From Elstera cyanobacteriorum (GTDB lineage Bacteria; Pseudomonadota; Alphaproteobacteria; Elsterales; Elsteraceae), in assembly GCF_002251735.1 (NCBI RefSeq), contig NZ_NOXS01000035.1, forward strand, positions 190,814 through 254,813: DNA of 64,000 nt. The letters are read 5' to 3'. Made by a program: the position numbers and the translations under genes. This document shows positions 42,970 to 51,792 of the stretch, one piece after another. Under the pieces are notes generated by a model. That model was not told the origin of the DNA. It made no database searches and was given only the letters and a program-made list of their open reading frames with translations. Every line of letters starts with the position of its first letter. Positions within the stretch are counted from its first letter, which is position 1.

Positions 42970-45027
42970 TTACGACGGAAGCACCACCGGCCCCGGCAGC
43001 TTCCCGGCGATGGGCGCGAAGGGGGTGCCGAGCACGAGCTGGGGTGGTTTCTGCCCACTCCACGCCACAGTCAGCGGGTTGCTATTGGTGCCGAGGAACG
43101 GGGTTCCCACCACCGTATAGGCCCCGTCCGTACTTCCGGCCGTCGCTTGCAGGTTCACCACATAGACATCGGCGTAGATCACCGTGTTGCTGCTGTCCGT
43201 TATGCTGATCGGGACGAGGTTAAAGCCGGTTTCGCCATTGATCGTGACTGGCGCGCTCGTTGGCCCGGGGGTATAGGCTTGGCCACCGATGGTCATGGAA
43301 TAGCCGCTTGGCATTTGACCGCTGGTATTCGCCGACCAATTGACCGTGATGTTGAACGGCAAGCTGCCGGTCGGCGCCGCCCAAGTGCCCCCAGCATTCG
43401 CACTGATCGTGGCCGGATAAGACGTAACCACCCCACCCGTCGGGCCGGTTCCAAGCGCCGTAATGGCGAAAGTATACTGAAGCCCGGGGGTAAGCGCCGC
43501 GAACGTATAGCTCGTCGTTGTCGACGGCAGCGTCACCACGGTCTGATAGGGCGTCGTTGTCGGCGTGTCGCCGGGTTGGGGAGTGAAATAGCTGGCGACG
43601 ATCTGGTACTGCGTGACGGCAAAACCTGTGGGGGCTGTGAGGGCCGACCACGTGAGGGTGAGTTGGCCATCACTCGGGCTTGTCGCCGTCACGCCGGAAA
43701 CTTGATCGAGCCGAACATCGGGCAGGATCGTGATGCGCAGCGTCGTCGCCGTACTGGGCTGCGGCAGATAGGGGCTAGGGCGCCCGCCACGGTCGCTAAA
43801 GGGAAAGCCATAAGCGTCGGAATAATTATAGAGAACCGCCGCATAGGGATTGTAGTAACCATCATTCGTCGCGCGGACCTCGGCAAACGGGTAAGGCGTC
43901 GGCGGCGGATTGGTGTACCAAATCGCGCCATCGTTCCCCAGCGTGCCGCCGGGATAGCCAAAGTTGAGGCCCGCAAGAATATCCCCGGCAATCGTCGCGT
44001 AAACGCTGTTCGCCACATACTCCTGCCAGTCCGCAGGCAGGCTCGTAGGCTGCTGCGACGAACTCGACAGCGCCACCGTAAAGCTGGTCGCGGGTGCGGC
44101 ATAGATGTTGATGTCCAAGGATGCGGCGGGCAGGGCCAGCGTCACGGTTAGATTGCTTGGTAATTGCTGGGCCGAGGTCGTGCCGCTGGTGTCGGTATAA
44201 AGACCATAGGGCATCCCACTGGTGGTGCCGGTCAGGGTCAGAATATAGCCGCCTGCACCGTCGCTGCTGAAGCTGCCGGTATAGCTATAGGTCACGGCAT
44301 TGTCGGTCGGGGCGGGGGCGCCGACCCCGGCGGTGCCGCTGACGGTAAAGCTTTGCTGCCCCTTCACCAAGGTCGCGATATAGCCCGAAAAACTCGGGTA
44401 GGGCGCGGGCGATCCGCCGGTAGCACTCGACGCGATTGTCCCCGGCCCCAAGACCCGCTGAAACGTACTGAGATCGACCGACGTACCGCTGACCGTCGGC
44501 ATAAAGGCATTGCCCATACTGCCGGACAGGCCCAACAAACTGCCCAGCAGCGTTGCGGTCGAGGTATAGAAGGTCGCACTGTCAAGCACGTCCCCAGCGG
44601 CGTCGAGATACTCGAACTGCATCGGGATACCGAAAAAATCGAGCGAGGTCAGATCGGCGCCGGAGCCGGGATAACCGAACTCCATCTTGTCCCAGCGGCA
44701 GGTTTCGGACGTTGCCGTCGGCGCCGTATTATTCGCATAGGTGATCGCCGACCCGAAGGAAACCAGCAGACGCCCCGATACGATGGTTTGCAGATCAAAA
44801 CTGTAAATAAGCCGCTTCTGCCCGGTGAGCGGCGACACCAAACTTGCATTGGTGCTCAACCCCGTCAGAACCGAGGCGGTGACAGAGGTGTTGGCGCCCT
44901 GGGGCAGATTAACCACAGCGGGTTCGCTCCCAGTGATCGAAACCGACTCGCCCGTCAATAGCACATAGACGTCGGCATCGGTTTGGCCGCTGTCGTTCAC
45001 GATTTCGACTGTCAATTCGCTCGCCAT
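42970..45027 (-). CDS. GH64/thaumatin-like protein with a fibronectin type III domain
   Basis: A 685-residue protein. Residues about 1-400 resemble the GH64 beta-1,3-glucanase/thaumatin-like superfamily: VEIVNDSGQTDADVYVLLTG, then LTSLDFFGIPMQFEYLDAAG near 125-145 and YSDAYGFPFSDRGG near 400. Residues about 440-530 form an FN3 domain (SDGQLTLTWSA to YTFAITALG). The remaining 150 residues are an unassigned beta-rich module. No signal peptide, membrane helix or lipobox is visible, which is strange for a glucan-binding or hydrolysing protein. Catalytic residues were not identified. Confidence 0.65.
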   Translation of the reverse strand: MASELTVEIVNDSGQTDADVYVLLTGESVSITGSEPAVVNLPQGANTSVTASVLTGLSTNASLVSPLTGQKRLIYSFDLQTIVSGRLLVSFGSAITYANNTAPTATSETCRWDKMEFGYPGSGADLTSLDFFGIPMQFEYLDAAGDVLDSATFYTSTATLLGSLLGLSGSMGNAFMPTVSGTSVDLSTFQRVLGPGTIASSATGGSPAPYPSFSGYIATLVKGQQSFTVSGTAGVGAPAPTDNAVTYSYTGSFSSDGAGGYILTLTGTTSGMPYGLYTDTSGTTSAQQLPSNLTVTLALPAASLDINIYAAPATSFTVALSSSSQQPTSLPADWQEYVANSVYATIAGDILAGLNFGYPGGTLGNDGAIWYTNPPPTPYPFAEVRATNDGYYNPYAAVLYNYSDAYGFPFSDRGGRPSPYLPQPSTATTLRITILPDVRLDQVSGVTATSPSDGQLTLTWSALTAPTGFAVTQYQIVASYFTPQPGDTPTTTPYQTVVTLPSTTTSYTFAALTPGLQYTFAITALGTGPTGGVVTSYPATISANAGGTWAAPTGSLPFNITVNWSANTSGQMPSGYSMTIGGQAYTPGPTSAPVTINGETGFNLVPISITDSSNTVIYADVYVVNLQATAGSTDGAYTVVGTPFLGTNSNPLTVAWSGQKPPQLVLGTPFAPIAGKLPGPVVLPS

Positions 45028-45212
45028 TCCCGGCCCCCTGTCAGAAAATTTTAAACCAATGGTTTTTCACTATCGTGATCATGCACGAAAGAGGCGCGCT
45101 TTCATATGAAGATATGGTGACCGGGAGCGGCCAAACAGCGGCGCGATTCCCGTCGCGCTAGGGCGAAAAACCGCCTACGCTTTCCTAAAATCAATCGAAC
45201 CCGAAGGCGCCG

Positions 45213-46019
45213 ATGCCCCGTCTCCGCTTAAAGAACATCGATCTGTCAGAACGGCTTGATAGCGCCACCTATCAGAAGAAGCTGACCCAGCTTCAGGATA
45301 AGCTGATGCTGATCCAGCAGGCCTATCTTGGCACGCGGGAACGGGCGATCATCGTTTTCGAAGGCTGGGACGCGGCGGGTAAGGGCGGCACCATCCGCTG
45401 CCTCTCCAGCGTGCTCGATCCGCGCGGCTTCAAGGTCTGGCCGATTGCCGCGCCCACCCCGTCCGAACAGGCGCATCATTACCTGCACCGCTTCTGGACC
45501 CGCCTGCCCGCCCACGGGGAAATGGCGGTGTTCGACCGTTCCTGGTACGGGCGCGTGCTGGTGGAGCGGATCGAAGGCTTCGCCAAACCCAGCGAATGGC
45601 GCCGCGCCTATGATGAGATCAACCAGTTCGAAGCCCTGCACCGGGCCGATGGCGCGCGCATCATCAAAATCTTCTTGCATGTTTCCGCCGATGTGCAGCG
45701 CGAGCGCTTCATCCGCCGGATCCAAGACCCGCTGAAGCGCTGGAAGCTAACCTACGAGGATATCCGCAACTGGCGCCAGCGCGATGCCTATGAGGAGGCC
45801 ATCGAGGATATGCTCGACCGCACCTCGACCAAAGACGCCCCCTGGCATGTGGTGCCCGCCAACGATAAGCAGTTCGCCCGCGTCCATAGCCTAAAAATCA
45901 TCGCCGACGTGCTGGGCAAGGGGATCGACACCACCCCGAAACCGGTTCCTCCCGACCTGCGGGAGGCGGCGCGAGAGCATTTGGGGATTGCGTTGGGCGC
46001 CAAAGGAGACAAACCGTAG
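45213..46019 (+). CDS. ppk2: Polyphosphate kinase 2 family protein
   Basis: A 268-residue PPK2. Walker A is FEGWDAAGKGGTIR, the lid/Walker B region MAVFDRSWYGRVLVERIEG, and RWKLTYEDIRNW is also conserved. These enzymes phosphorylate nucleotides with polyphosphate; one-domain forms act on NDPs or NMPs, and which one cannot be told here. Monocistronic, preceded by a 185-bp divergent region shared with the GH64-like gene in which I see no defined element. Confidence 0.94.
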   Translation: MPRLRLKNIDLSERLDSATYQKKLTQLQDKLMLIQQAYLGTRERAIIVFEGWDAAGKGGTIRCLSSVLDPRGFKVWPIAAPTPSEQAHHYLHRFWTRLPAHGEMAVFDRSWYGRVLVERIEGFAKPSEWRRAYDEINQFEALHRADGARIIKIFLHVSADVQRERFIRRIQDPLKRWKLTYEDIRNWRQRDAYEEAIEDMLDRTSTKDAPWHVVPANDKQFARVHSLKIIADVLGKGIDTTPKPVPPDLREAAREHLGIALGAKGDKP

Positions 46020-46023
46020 CGGC

Positions 46024-46278
46024 TTAGTCGTGCGGCGGCAGCCGATCCCCCTCTTCCGGCTGGGCCGAGCCTGCCCCCTCTAAGAAAGCCAAAAACGCCC
46101 CCCGCTCCCCCTGCTGCGCGCGCTTTTTGAAGAACTGCTCGGTTTCTAGGGCAGCCAACTTCTCGGCGACGGCAATATTGATGAAGTGATTAAGGCTGGT
46201 GCCGTCCGCCTGCGCCAGCCGCTCTGCCGCTGCTTTCAGCGACGGTTGGAGCCTGAGAGAGTAATTCGCTTTCGTCAT
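46024..46278 (-). CDS. RHH-type antitoxin of a PIN module
   Basis: An 84-residue ribbon-helix-helix protein: YSLRLQPSLKAAAERLAQ then TSLNHFINIAVAEKLAAL, followed by a tail (FFKKRAQQGERGAFLAFLEG) likely to contact the toxin. It overlaps the PIN gene by 4 bp and lies downstream of it, as in toxin-first COG1569-type pairs. The RHH part resembles HicB tails, but the partner here is a PIN protein. Confidence 0.8.
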   Translation of the reverse strand: MTKANYSLRLQPSLKAAAERLAQADGTSLNHFINIAVAEKLAALETEQFFKKRAQQGERGAFLAFLEGAGSAQPEEGDRLPPHD

Positions 46279-46691
46279 CCAATCCTCCTCAGGATCGCTT
46301 CCGGCCAGAGCACCGCGATCCCAAACCGCTCGGCAGCCGTAAAATGGCGGGCATTAAATGTAACAATCGCCGCTGCTTGGCCATTGATCGCCGTTTCCAG
46401 CACCATCTCGTCGGTAATATCCCCTAATTGGGGGCGCCACAGATAGTGTAGCTGAACTGGCTCAACAACGCCCGCGAGATAGTCAAGAAATCCCAAAACC
46501 GCCGCCTCGGAAACATTCAGCGCCGCAAGCTGCGAGGGGCGCGTCAGAACAGCCTCATACTCTAAAAACAGGGGGACGCTGACTAAGGCCGTGAAGGCAC
46601 CTGCATCGAGTAATCGCAACAGGGCATTCGACGCCCCTAACCGGCTGCGGCGGGCCGCGATCAGAACATTCGTATCCAGAACCAAGCGCAT
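46275..46691 (-). CDS. PIN-domain toxin (COG1569 type)
   Basis: A 138-residue PIN nuclease: MRLVLDTNVLIAARRS with the first Asp, LFLEYEAVLTRP with the acidic second motif, DITDEMVLETAINGQAA and IVTFNARHF. It belongs to the 'putative toxin component, PIN family' group. I take ATG 46691 (GGGGAAC 5 nt before) over an in-frame codon at 46730. First gene of the pair. Confidence 0.85.
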   Translation of the reverse strand: MRLVLDTNVLIAARRSRLGASNALLRLLDAGAFTALVSVPLFLEYEAVLTRPSQLAALNVSEAAVLGFLDYLAGVVEPVQLHYLWRPQLGDITDEMVLETAINGQAAAIVTFNARHFTAAERFGIAVLWPEAILRRIG

Positions 46692-46756
46692 GATGTTCCC
46701 CAGAATATCATAGGGACAGACATCGGACAAAGCCCCTTGGCGCAGGCAGCGACTGA

Positions 46757-47782
46757 CTACAGCACCTCCCGCAGGGCCGGGCGGTGGTGTCCGGCAAAGC
46801 CCGTGACCGCGTCGGCGGTGATGAGCGCATCAAGCACGGCTTCCTGAACGCTGTCGGCGGTTGCTTCGAACAGCCGGTCGATCTTGCCGTCGTTGAGGCG
46901 CTGGAACGGCACCAAGGCGCGCGCCTCGTCATGGTTCACGCAGTTCGCCGTCGTGAAGGCCAGGGCAATATCGCCGCTGCCGTGGCCCCAGAACGCCCCA
47001 AGGCGCGCCAACCCCACCCCGGCCCGGGTCGCCACCCGGCGCAATTGCAGCGGATCGAGTGGCACATCGGTCGCCAGGATCAAGATCACGGAACCTTTTT
47101 CCACCGTCTCTGCCGGTTTCGGCGGGGCAATGCGGCGACCGTCGGGCAAGGTGAGATCCCCCGCCCGCCCGAAGTTGCACAGGGCCAGCGCCCCCAGCGT
47201 ATAGCCCCTCCCATCCAGCCGAATGCGGCGGGAGGCCGTGCCGATACCGCCCTTAAAACCAAAGCAGCTCATGCCCCGCCCAGCCCCTATGGCGCCGAGC
47301 GCAAATTCTTCGGAGCACGCGAAAAGCGCCGCATGGCAATCGGCCTCGGTCACGGCAAGCGCCTGAATATCGTTGAGATAGCCGTCATTGCACTCGAAAA
47401 CGAGCGGATTGACCGTCGCGGTTTCCCGCCCAATATCCGGGGTCTGACGGATAGCATCGCGCACCAAGGCCGTTGCCGCCGTTCCGACCGAAAGAGTATT
47501 GGTCAGCAGGATCGGGGTTTCGAGAGTGCCGAGTTCCGCCACCTGCACCAGCCCGATACTCTTACCGAAGCCATTCAGTACCTGCGCCGCCGCCAATGGT
47601 TTATCGCGGTAAAGATTGCCGCTGTGGGGCCGGATCGCCGTCACGCCCGTCTGTATGGCCCCCTCGGCCCGGGTGCAATGGCCGACCGTGACGCCCGGCA
47701 CATCGGTGATCGCATTAAGCGGCCCCGGTTTTCCCGCCCCGCAGGCAAGACCGGCGGCGCGGGCGCGCGGCGGCTGGTTCAT
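46757..47782 (-). CDS. P1-family peptidase (DmpA/L-aminopeptidase-D-esterase type)
   Basis: A 341-residue N-terminal-nucleophile hydrolase. It begins GPLNAITDVPGVTVGHCTRA, the family hallmark, with LLTNTLSVGTAATAL in the middle. Autoprocessing in DmpA occurs before a serine in GGxGxGMxxxxFKGGIGTASR; here GAGRGMSCFGFKGGIGTASR keeps the region with Ser in MSCF as candidate nucleophile. Members cleave N-terminal D- or L-residues, amides or nylon oligomers. ATG 47782 follows GGGTGGA. Confidence 0.88.
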   Translation of the reverse strand: MNQPPRARAAGLACGAGKPGPLNAITDVPGVTVGHCTRAEGAIQTGVTAIRPHSGNLYRDKPLAAAQVLNGFGKSIGLVQVAELGTLETPILLTNTLSVGTAATALVRDAIRQTPDIGRETATVNPLVFECNDGYLNDIQALAVTEADCHAALFACSEEFALGAIGAGRGMSCFGFKGGIGTASRRIRLDGRGYTLGALALCNFGRAGDLTLPDGRRIAPPKPAETVEKGSVILILATDVPLDPLQLRRVATRAGVGLARLGAFWGHGSGDIALAFTTANCVNHDEARALVPFQRLNDGKIDRLFEATADSVQEAVLDALITADAVTGFAGHHRPALREVL

Positions 47783-47791
47783 TCCACCCCC

Positions 47792-47832
47792 AAAAAGCAA
47801 AAAAGCCTTCCGAGGCAGGCTCGAAGGCTTTT
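47792..47832 (-). terminator. Rho-independent terminator of tRNA-Val
   Basis: Perfect 10-bp stem (AAAAGCCTTC at 47801-47810 with GAAGGCTTTT at 47823-47832) with a 12-nt loop. Read on the minus strand it ends in a T-rich run (47792-47803), directly after the tRNA gene, so it terminates tRNA-Val. It lies just ahead of the P1 peptidase start. Confidence 0.85.
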
Positions 47833-47835
47833 GAA

Positions 47836-47910
47836 TGGTGGGCGCGACAGGGATTGAACCTGTGACCCCATCCGTGTGAAGGATGTGCTCTCCCGCTGAG
47901 CTACGCGCCC
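47836..47910 (-). tRNA. tRNA-Val (anticodon CAC)
   Basis: On the minus strand the acceptor arms GGGCGCG and CGCGCCC pair perfectly, followed by A and an encoded CCA. The D-arm GCTC..GAGC, an anticodon stem ATCC/GGAT with loop TTCACAC (anticodon CAC), and the T-arm CAGGTTCAATCCCTG are all present. 75 nt with no variable arm. It reads GUG valine codons. Confidence 0.97.
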
Positions 47911-48138
47911 CCTATTCGGGACGGCCACAAGGGCCGTTCGGGAGGCGCAGAATAGCGATTTCAGCCCCCCGTGCAAGCCAAAAATTCATGGCGCTCCCGG
48001 CGGTCCTACCGGGTGATAATCCGCCGCGAACCCGATTGAAGCGTATTTAAATATGATATAGCGTGTTTTCAGAGCATCCCACCGGACAAAAACAGCTTTT
48101 ACGGGCAAACCTGGCCTTGGAGTCGGAGAGGAAGCGGA

Positions 48139-49773
48139 ATGTCCCCCCCTCATCCCAGCGACCTTTCGGCCCTCTATGACCGTGCCAACGCCTATTACCC
48201 CACTCTCCCGAGCGCCCTGACCGGGCTGCTGCGCCAGTTTGTACGGGAACGGCGGCTGCTGGAATGCGCGGTCAGCCTAAGCGGTATCGGGACGCTGACA
48301 ATGACCCGGTCGGGCGATCAAGTTACCTGCGATTGGCTGAATGGCACCCTCCTCCCCCCCAACCCGGAGTCGGCCGGGCTCGATAGCGCCCTCCTGGTCG
48401 ATGCCGCCGTGCGGGCCGCGCAATGGGTGTCGGAGCCCGCCCATACCAGTCCTCGTCCCCGCCACCCCACCCGTAGCCGCACGCTACCGCTGCCCTATAA
48501 TGGCGACCGTCTCGGCGATCTTCATGTGCATTGGACGGTGGGTGACGGGGACGAAGCCTTGATTCTCGCGCAAGCACCAGAGATAGCCCAGCAGTTGGCC
48601 TTTCTCGCCAAGCGCGACGAGGCCCAAAGCTGGGCTGCTCGCACCCTCGGCCGACCTTATGGGTTGATCGGCTTGGGTAGGGCCGCCCGCGCGCTGGATC
48701 GTTTTCTCGAAAAAGCCGCGCCGAGCCGCCTGCCCGTGCTGCTGACCGGCGAGTTTGGCACGGAAACCACCGCCGTCGCCGCGATGATCCACGGGCTGGG
48801 GCCGCAGCGTAGCGGTCCCTTCGTGCAAATCCTGGCCGCTGATCCGACCGGCGACCCCGCCGCTTGGCTAGACCGCGCCGCCGGGGGAACGTTGTTTATC
48901 CGCGAGGTGGAAGCCCTATCGCCGGGGTTTCAAAGCCAACTGCTGCACCATATGCCGTCGCGGCTGGGACAGGGGTCGGGGTACGACCGCCCGCCCGTTC
49001 GGCTGATCGCGGCGACCTCGGTCAACCTCAAAGACGTGGCGCGCGATGGGCGCTTTTCGCGCTCGTTGCTGTCAGAGTTGGATTTTCTCGCGACAACGCT
49101 GCCGCCGTTACGGGAGCGCCCCGAAGATCTACCCGCCCTGATCGGTGCCGCCCTTGCCCAGCATGGCTATGGCGCCGACACCCGCATCACGCCCGATCTG
49201 CTGGCCCTGTGCCGCGCCTATGCTTGGCCGGAAAATGGTTTCGAATTGGAACGGGTCATGGCCCGGCTGGCCGTAATGGGCGATGGCGGGCCGATCCAGC
49301 GCCGCGATGTCCAGCATCACGCCCCCTGGTTGCTGCCCGCCGACCCGGCGCCAGCGGACGCCGCCGCCCCGCCGACCGACCTTGATCATTGGGTGCGCTG
49401 CGCCATCGACAAAGACGGCGCGGCCTTAAACGGGCATCATGCCGGGCTGAAACGCGCCCTCTTCTATCTCGCCGATCATTTCGCCCGGCCCATTACGTTG
49501 GATGAACTCGCAGGGCAGGCCCACGTTAGCCCGTCGCACCTCAGCTATCTTTTCCGCACGGAGTTGCAGACCTCGTTCAAAACCCTGCTGGGCCGGTTGC
49601 GGCTACGCAAAGCCAGCGAACTATTGCTGGCCGATCAGCGCCAACCAATCACCGATATCGCCATGAGCGTCGGTTTCGCCGACCTTAGCCATTTCGAGAA
49701 AAGTTTTCGCCGCCACTGGGGCCAAAGCCCGCGGGAGTTCCGGCGCGATGCGGGGGCAGCGGACCGGCATTAG
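48139..49773 (+). CDS. Degenerate sigma-54-activator/AraC hybrid regulator beside the R-body locus
   Basis: A 544-residue regulator. N-terminal 190 residues look GAF-like. Residues about 195-400 align with the AAA domain of sigma-54 activators, but Walker A is GEFGTETT in place of GExGTGKE, Walker B is GGTLFIREVEAL in place of GGTLFLDEI, and the sigma-54-contacting GAFTGA loop is missing, while VRLIAATSVNLKDV and LPPLRERPEDLPAL remain. The last 100 residues are an AraC double helix-turn-helix (ITLDELAGQAHVSPSHLSYL, PITDIAMSVGFADLSHFEKS). It probably binds DNA without ATPase activity and regulates the convergent reb genes. Confidence 0.85.
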   Translation: MSPPHPSDLSALYDRANAYYPTLPSALTGLLRQFVRERRLLECAVSLSGIGTLTMTRSGDQVTCDWLNGTLLPPNPESAGLDSALLVDAAVRAAQWVSEPAHTSPRPRHPTRSRTLPLPYNGDRLGDLHVHWTVGDGDEALILAQAPEIAQQLAFLAKRDEAQSWAARTLGRPYGLIGLGRAARALDRFLEKAAPSRLPVLLTGEFGTETTAVAAMIHGLGPQRSGPFVQILAADPTGDPAAWLDRAAGGTLFIREVEALSPGFQSQLLHHMPSRLGQGSGYDRPPVRLIAATSVNLKDVARDGRFSRSLLSELDFLATTLPPLRERPEDLPALIGAALAQHGYGADTRITPDLLALCRAYAWPENGFELERVMARLAVMGDGGPIQRRDVQHHAPWLLPADPAPADAAAPPTDLDHWVRCAIDKDGAALNGHHAGLKRALFYLADHFARPITLDELAGQAHVSPSHLSYLFRTELQTSFKTLLGRLRLRKASELLLADQRQPITDIAMSVGFADLSHFEKSFRRHWGQSPREFRRDAGAADRH

Positions 49774-49857
49774 CATCGTCTGCCTGCCTTGACGCGGGTA
49801 GGATCAGCCGCGACGACGCATTTTAGGGTGATGGGGCCTAAGCGAGCGGAAACCGCC

Positions 49858-50745
49858 CTAGAACCCCCCATCATCCTGCACGGGCGTCGGCAAATTAAGG
49901 AACTCCTGCCAGATCATCGTCAGTTGAACGGCATCCTTACTGTCGGGCGGCGGCCCGAAAATCGTGTTTGGATTCACTTTCGGCATGTCGGGGAAAATTT
50001 GCGCCTCCTCCCCGCCATAGAAAGCATCAACCAAGGCCTGCCCCTGCTTGCTCGCCCCCAAAATCGCTAGCGAGAGGCGGCGCACGTCTTGAACGAATTC
50101 CGTCACGGCTTGGGCATAGAGTGGGCCGTATTTTTGCGCTGAGAATAGCTCTTCGACTAAATACGGATCCCTTCCCAAACGCTCCTCGCAGGCATAGATA
50201 ACGTGCAGTAAACGGTCGCCCGAATAGACGATGACCCAGTTGGACCCGATGGTACAGCTTGCTTTTAGCTTGTGAACCAAACCGCGCATGATGTTGAGCA
50301 TTTGATCGCGGCCCGACAGGTCGTCGAAATCGGGTAGAACATCGTCCTCGAGATCGAAAGGATCGTCGGCATCGATATACCCGTCGACGTCGCTGACGAG
50401 GTTAAACATATGTTTCATATCTGAAAAATTGGTGCGGGATGCAAAGACTGCCGTGTCCCAGCCCGGCTGCCACCACCCCATGACAGAAATATTCAGCGTG
50501 TCGAAAGCCTCGAAACTGCTCGGCACGTACTCGTCGGCAGGATAGTTGATCACCACCGTCTGGGTGTAGCCCGGCACATTCTTTTGCGCGTATTCGTTCA
50601 CCCATGCTGTGAAAGTGGTCATCAGGCTCGGATCGCCCCAATCGCGTTCGCCCTCGATCATCGCGCGATAAATATCGGCGGAAATCTTGGTGGGGACAAA
50701 AAAATAGTCGCGCTGAAATTTGCCATCAAAGAGCGTAATCTGCAT
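49858..50745 (-). CDS. Unassigned protein, last gene of the R-body-linked set
   Basis: A 295-residue soluble protein with no family I recognise. It starts MQITLFDGKFQRDYFFVP and is rich in aromatics; the middle has an acidic stretch (DADDPFDLEDDVLPDFDD), and NWVIVYSGDRLLHVIYACEE and FVQDVRRLSLAILGASK look like packed strands and helices. No signal peptide or membrane segment. It follows the 337-residue gene by 24 bp in the same direction, so it is probably co-expressed. Function unknown. Confidence 0.75.
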   Translation of the reverse strand: MQITLFDGKFQRDYFFVPTKISADIYRAMIEGERDWGDPSLMTTFTAWVNEYAQKNVPGYTQTVVINYPADEYVPSSFEAFDTLNISVMGWWQPGWDTAVFASRTNFSDMKHMFNLVSDVDGYIDADDPFDLEDDVLPDFDDLSGRDQMLNIMRGLVHKLKASCTIGSNWVIVYSGDRLLHVIYACEERLGRDPYLVEELFSAQKYGPLYAQAVTEFVQDVRRLSLAILGASKQGQALVDAFYGGEEAQIFPDMPKVNPNTIFGPPPDSKDAVQLTMIWQEFLNLPTPVQDDGGF

Positions 50746-50769
50746 GATGTGTTTCCGCCCTCACCCTAG

Positions 50770-51783
50770 TTAGATCCAACCATCAACATTGGTTTGGTTC
50801 CACAGCAGGACAAATTTCCGCAGCATCCGCAGAACCAACTCGTCGTAATTGATGGCGCCGCCCCCTACCATTGCTACGCCCGCGGGCATGCCCACGAGAC
50901 CGCCAACGGTGACCGTTGCATCAATCATTGGTGTGCAATGGAAGGTCTGGAACGCCGTTGAATATTGATAGAATTGCCAAAAACGGCCATCCGTTAGAAT
51001 CCCCCGCACATAGCGCGGAACCATCGGGCCCGGGCCCGGGGGTGGCAGCATCTGGGCAAGAGTTGCCATAATCGCACAAAGTTGCCACCGCGCCGTGGGC
51101 CGTTGCTCGATCAGATTGAGCTTGGCTTCGAACGCTAGCCCTTGGGTCCAATCTGGCGCAGGCGGGTTGATTAGGCCACCGGCCCCATTCATCGGCGTCA
51201 GAGCCGCCAAAGCCGCCCGCCCAACCCCTGCCGCTCCGGCGGCCAACACAACGGCCGCAGGGGGCTGCGGCGGCGCGGCCCCGACCACCACCGGGGCAGT
51301 AATAAAATAGTCCAGGCTTCCATGGCCGATAAACTGCTGCCCGGGAACAGCCAAGCTCACCATATCGTTTGGCGGAACATTCGCCAAAATGCGTTCTTGA
51401 TAGATACCGATCAGAAAATGGTCCAAACGATGGATAAAGGTCTGCAGGAAGCTGTTGATCGCTGTCCGGCGTTCCATTTCCCGATCATTCATCCACCAGC
51501 GGTTGGCCAGACTGAGCAGCTCTTTATTCAGCCCCGCTACCGCCAGAACCGGCCCGTTCGGCACCATGAAGTTTCCAAGCAAGCCCGGATTAGGCCGCGG
51601 CGTAATCGTCGCGATAGCCCCCCAGCCCATTCCATAGCCGATTACCCCGGCAGAACTAGTTCTAGTCGCCCCTGCAACCCCCGCCTGCAGGCTCATCCCA
51701 TTCGCCCCCCCTGCCGGAGCGAAGGGTGCCGGCAGACGATTAACATTGCCCTGCACAGAAAAGGCGGAGAAAGGAATACTCAT
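50770..51783 (-). CDS. Unassigned protein of the R-body-linked set
   Basis: A 337-residue protein without a known domain. The first 90 residues are rich in Gly, Ala, Pro and Asn; a helical part follows (FLQTFIHRLDHFLIGIYQER), then a low-complexity Ala/Pro/Val region (about residues 165-190) and a C-terminal part with FWQFYQYSTAFQTFHCTP and LVLRMLRKFVLLWNQ. No export signal. It lies 9 bp after the apparently frameshifted gene. The composition recalls structural or particle-associated proteins, but that is only an impression. Confidence 0.72.
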   Translation of the reverse strand: MSIPFSAFSVQGNVNRLPAPFAPAGGANGMSLQAGVAGATRTSSAGVIGYGMGWGAIATITPRPNPGLLGNFMVPNGPVLAVAGLNKELLSLANRWWMNDREMERRTAINSFLQTFIHRLDHFLIGIYQERILANVPPNDMVSLAVPGQQFIGHGSLDYFITAPVVVGAAPPQPPAAVVLAAGAAGVGRAALAALTPMNGAGGLINPPAPDWTQGLAFEAKLNLIEQRPTARWQLCAIMATLAQMLPPPGPGPMVPRYVRGILTDGRFWQFYQYSTAFQTFHCTPMIDATVTVGGLVGMPAGVAMVGGGAINYDELVLRMLRKFVLLWNQTNVDGWI

Positions 51784-51792
51784 CGGTGCCCC

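Noticed and set aside
43147-44151. 334-codon plus-strand frame opposite the GH64-like gene
   Set aside because: Arg/Gly-rich antisense frame; the minus-strand protein has repeated beta-strand patterns and an FN3 domain.
47836-47910. tRNA-Val as integration site of the R-body region
   Set aside because: The reb side lies at the 5' end of the tRNA, whereas islands usually integrate at the 3' end. I found no second copy of the tRNA 3' end near 60.6 kb and no integrase.
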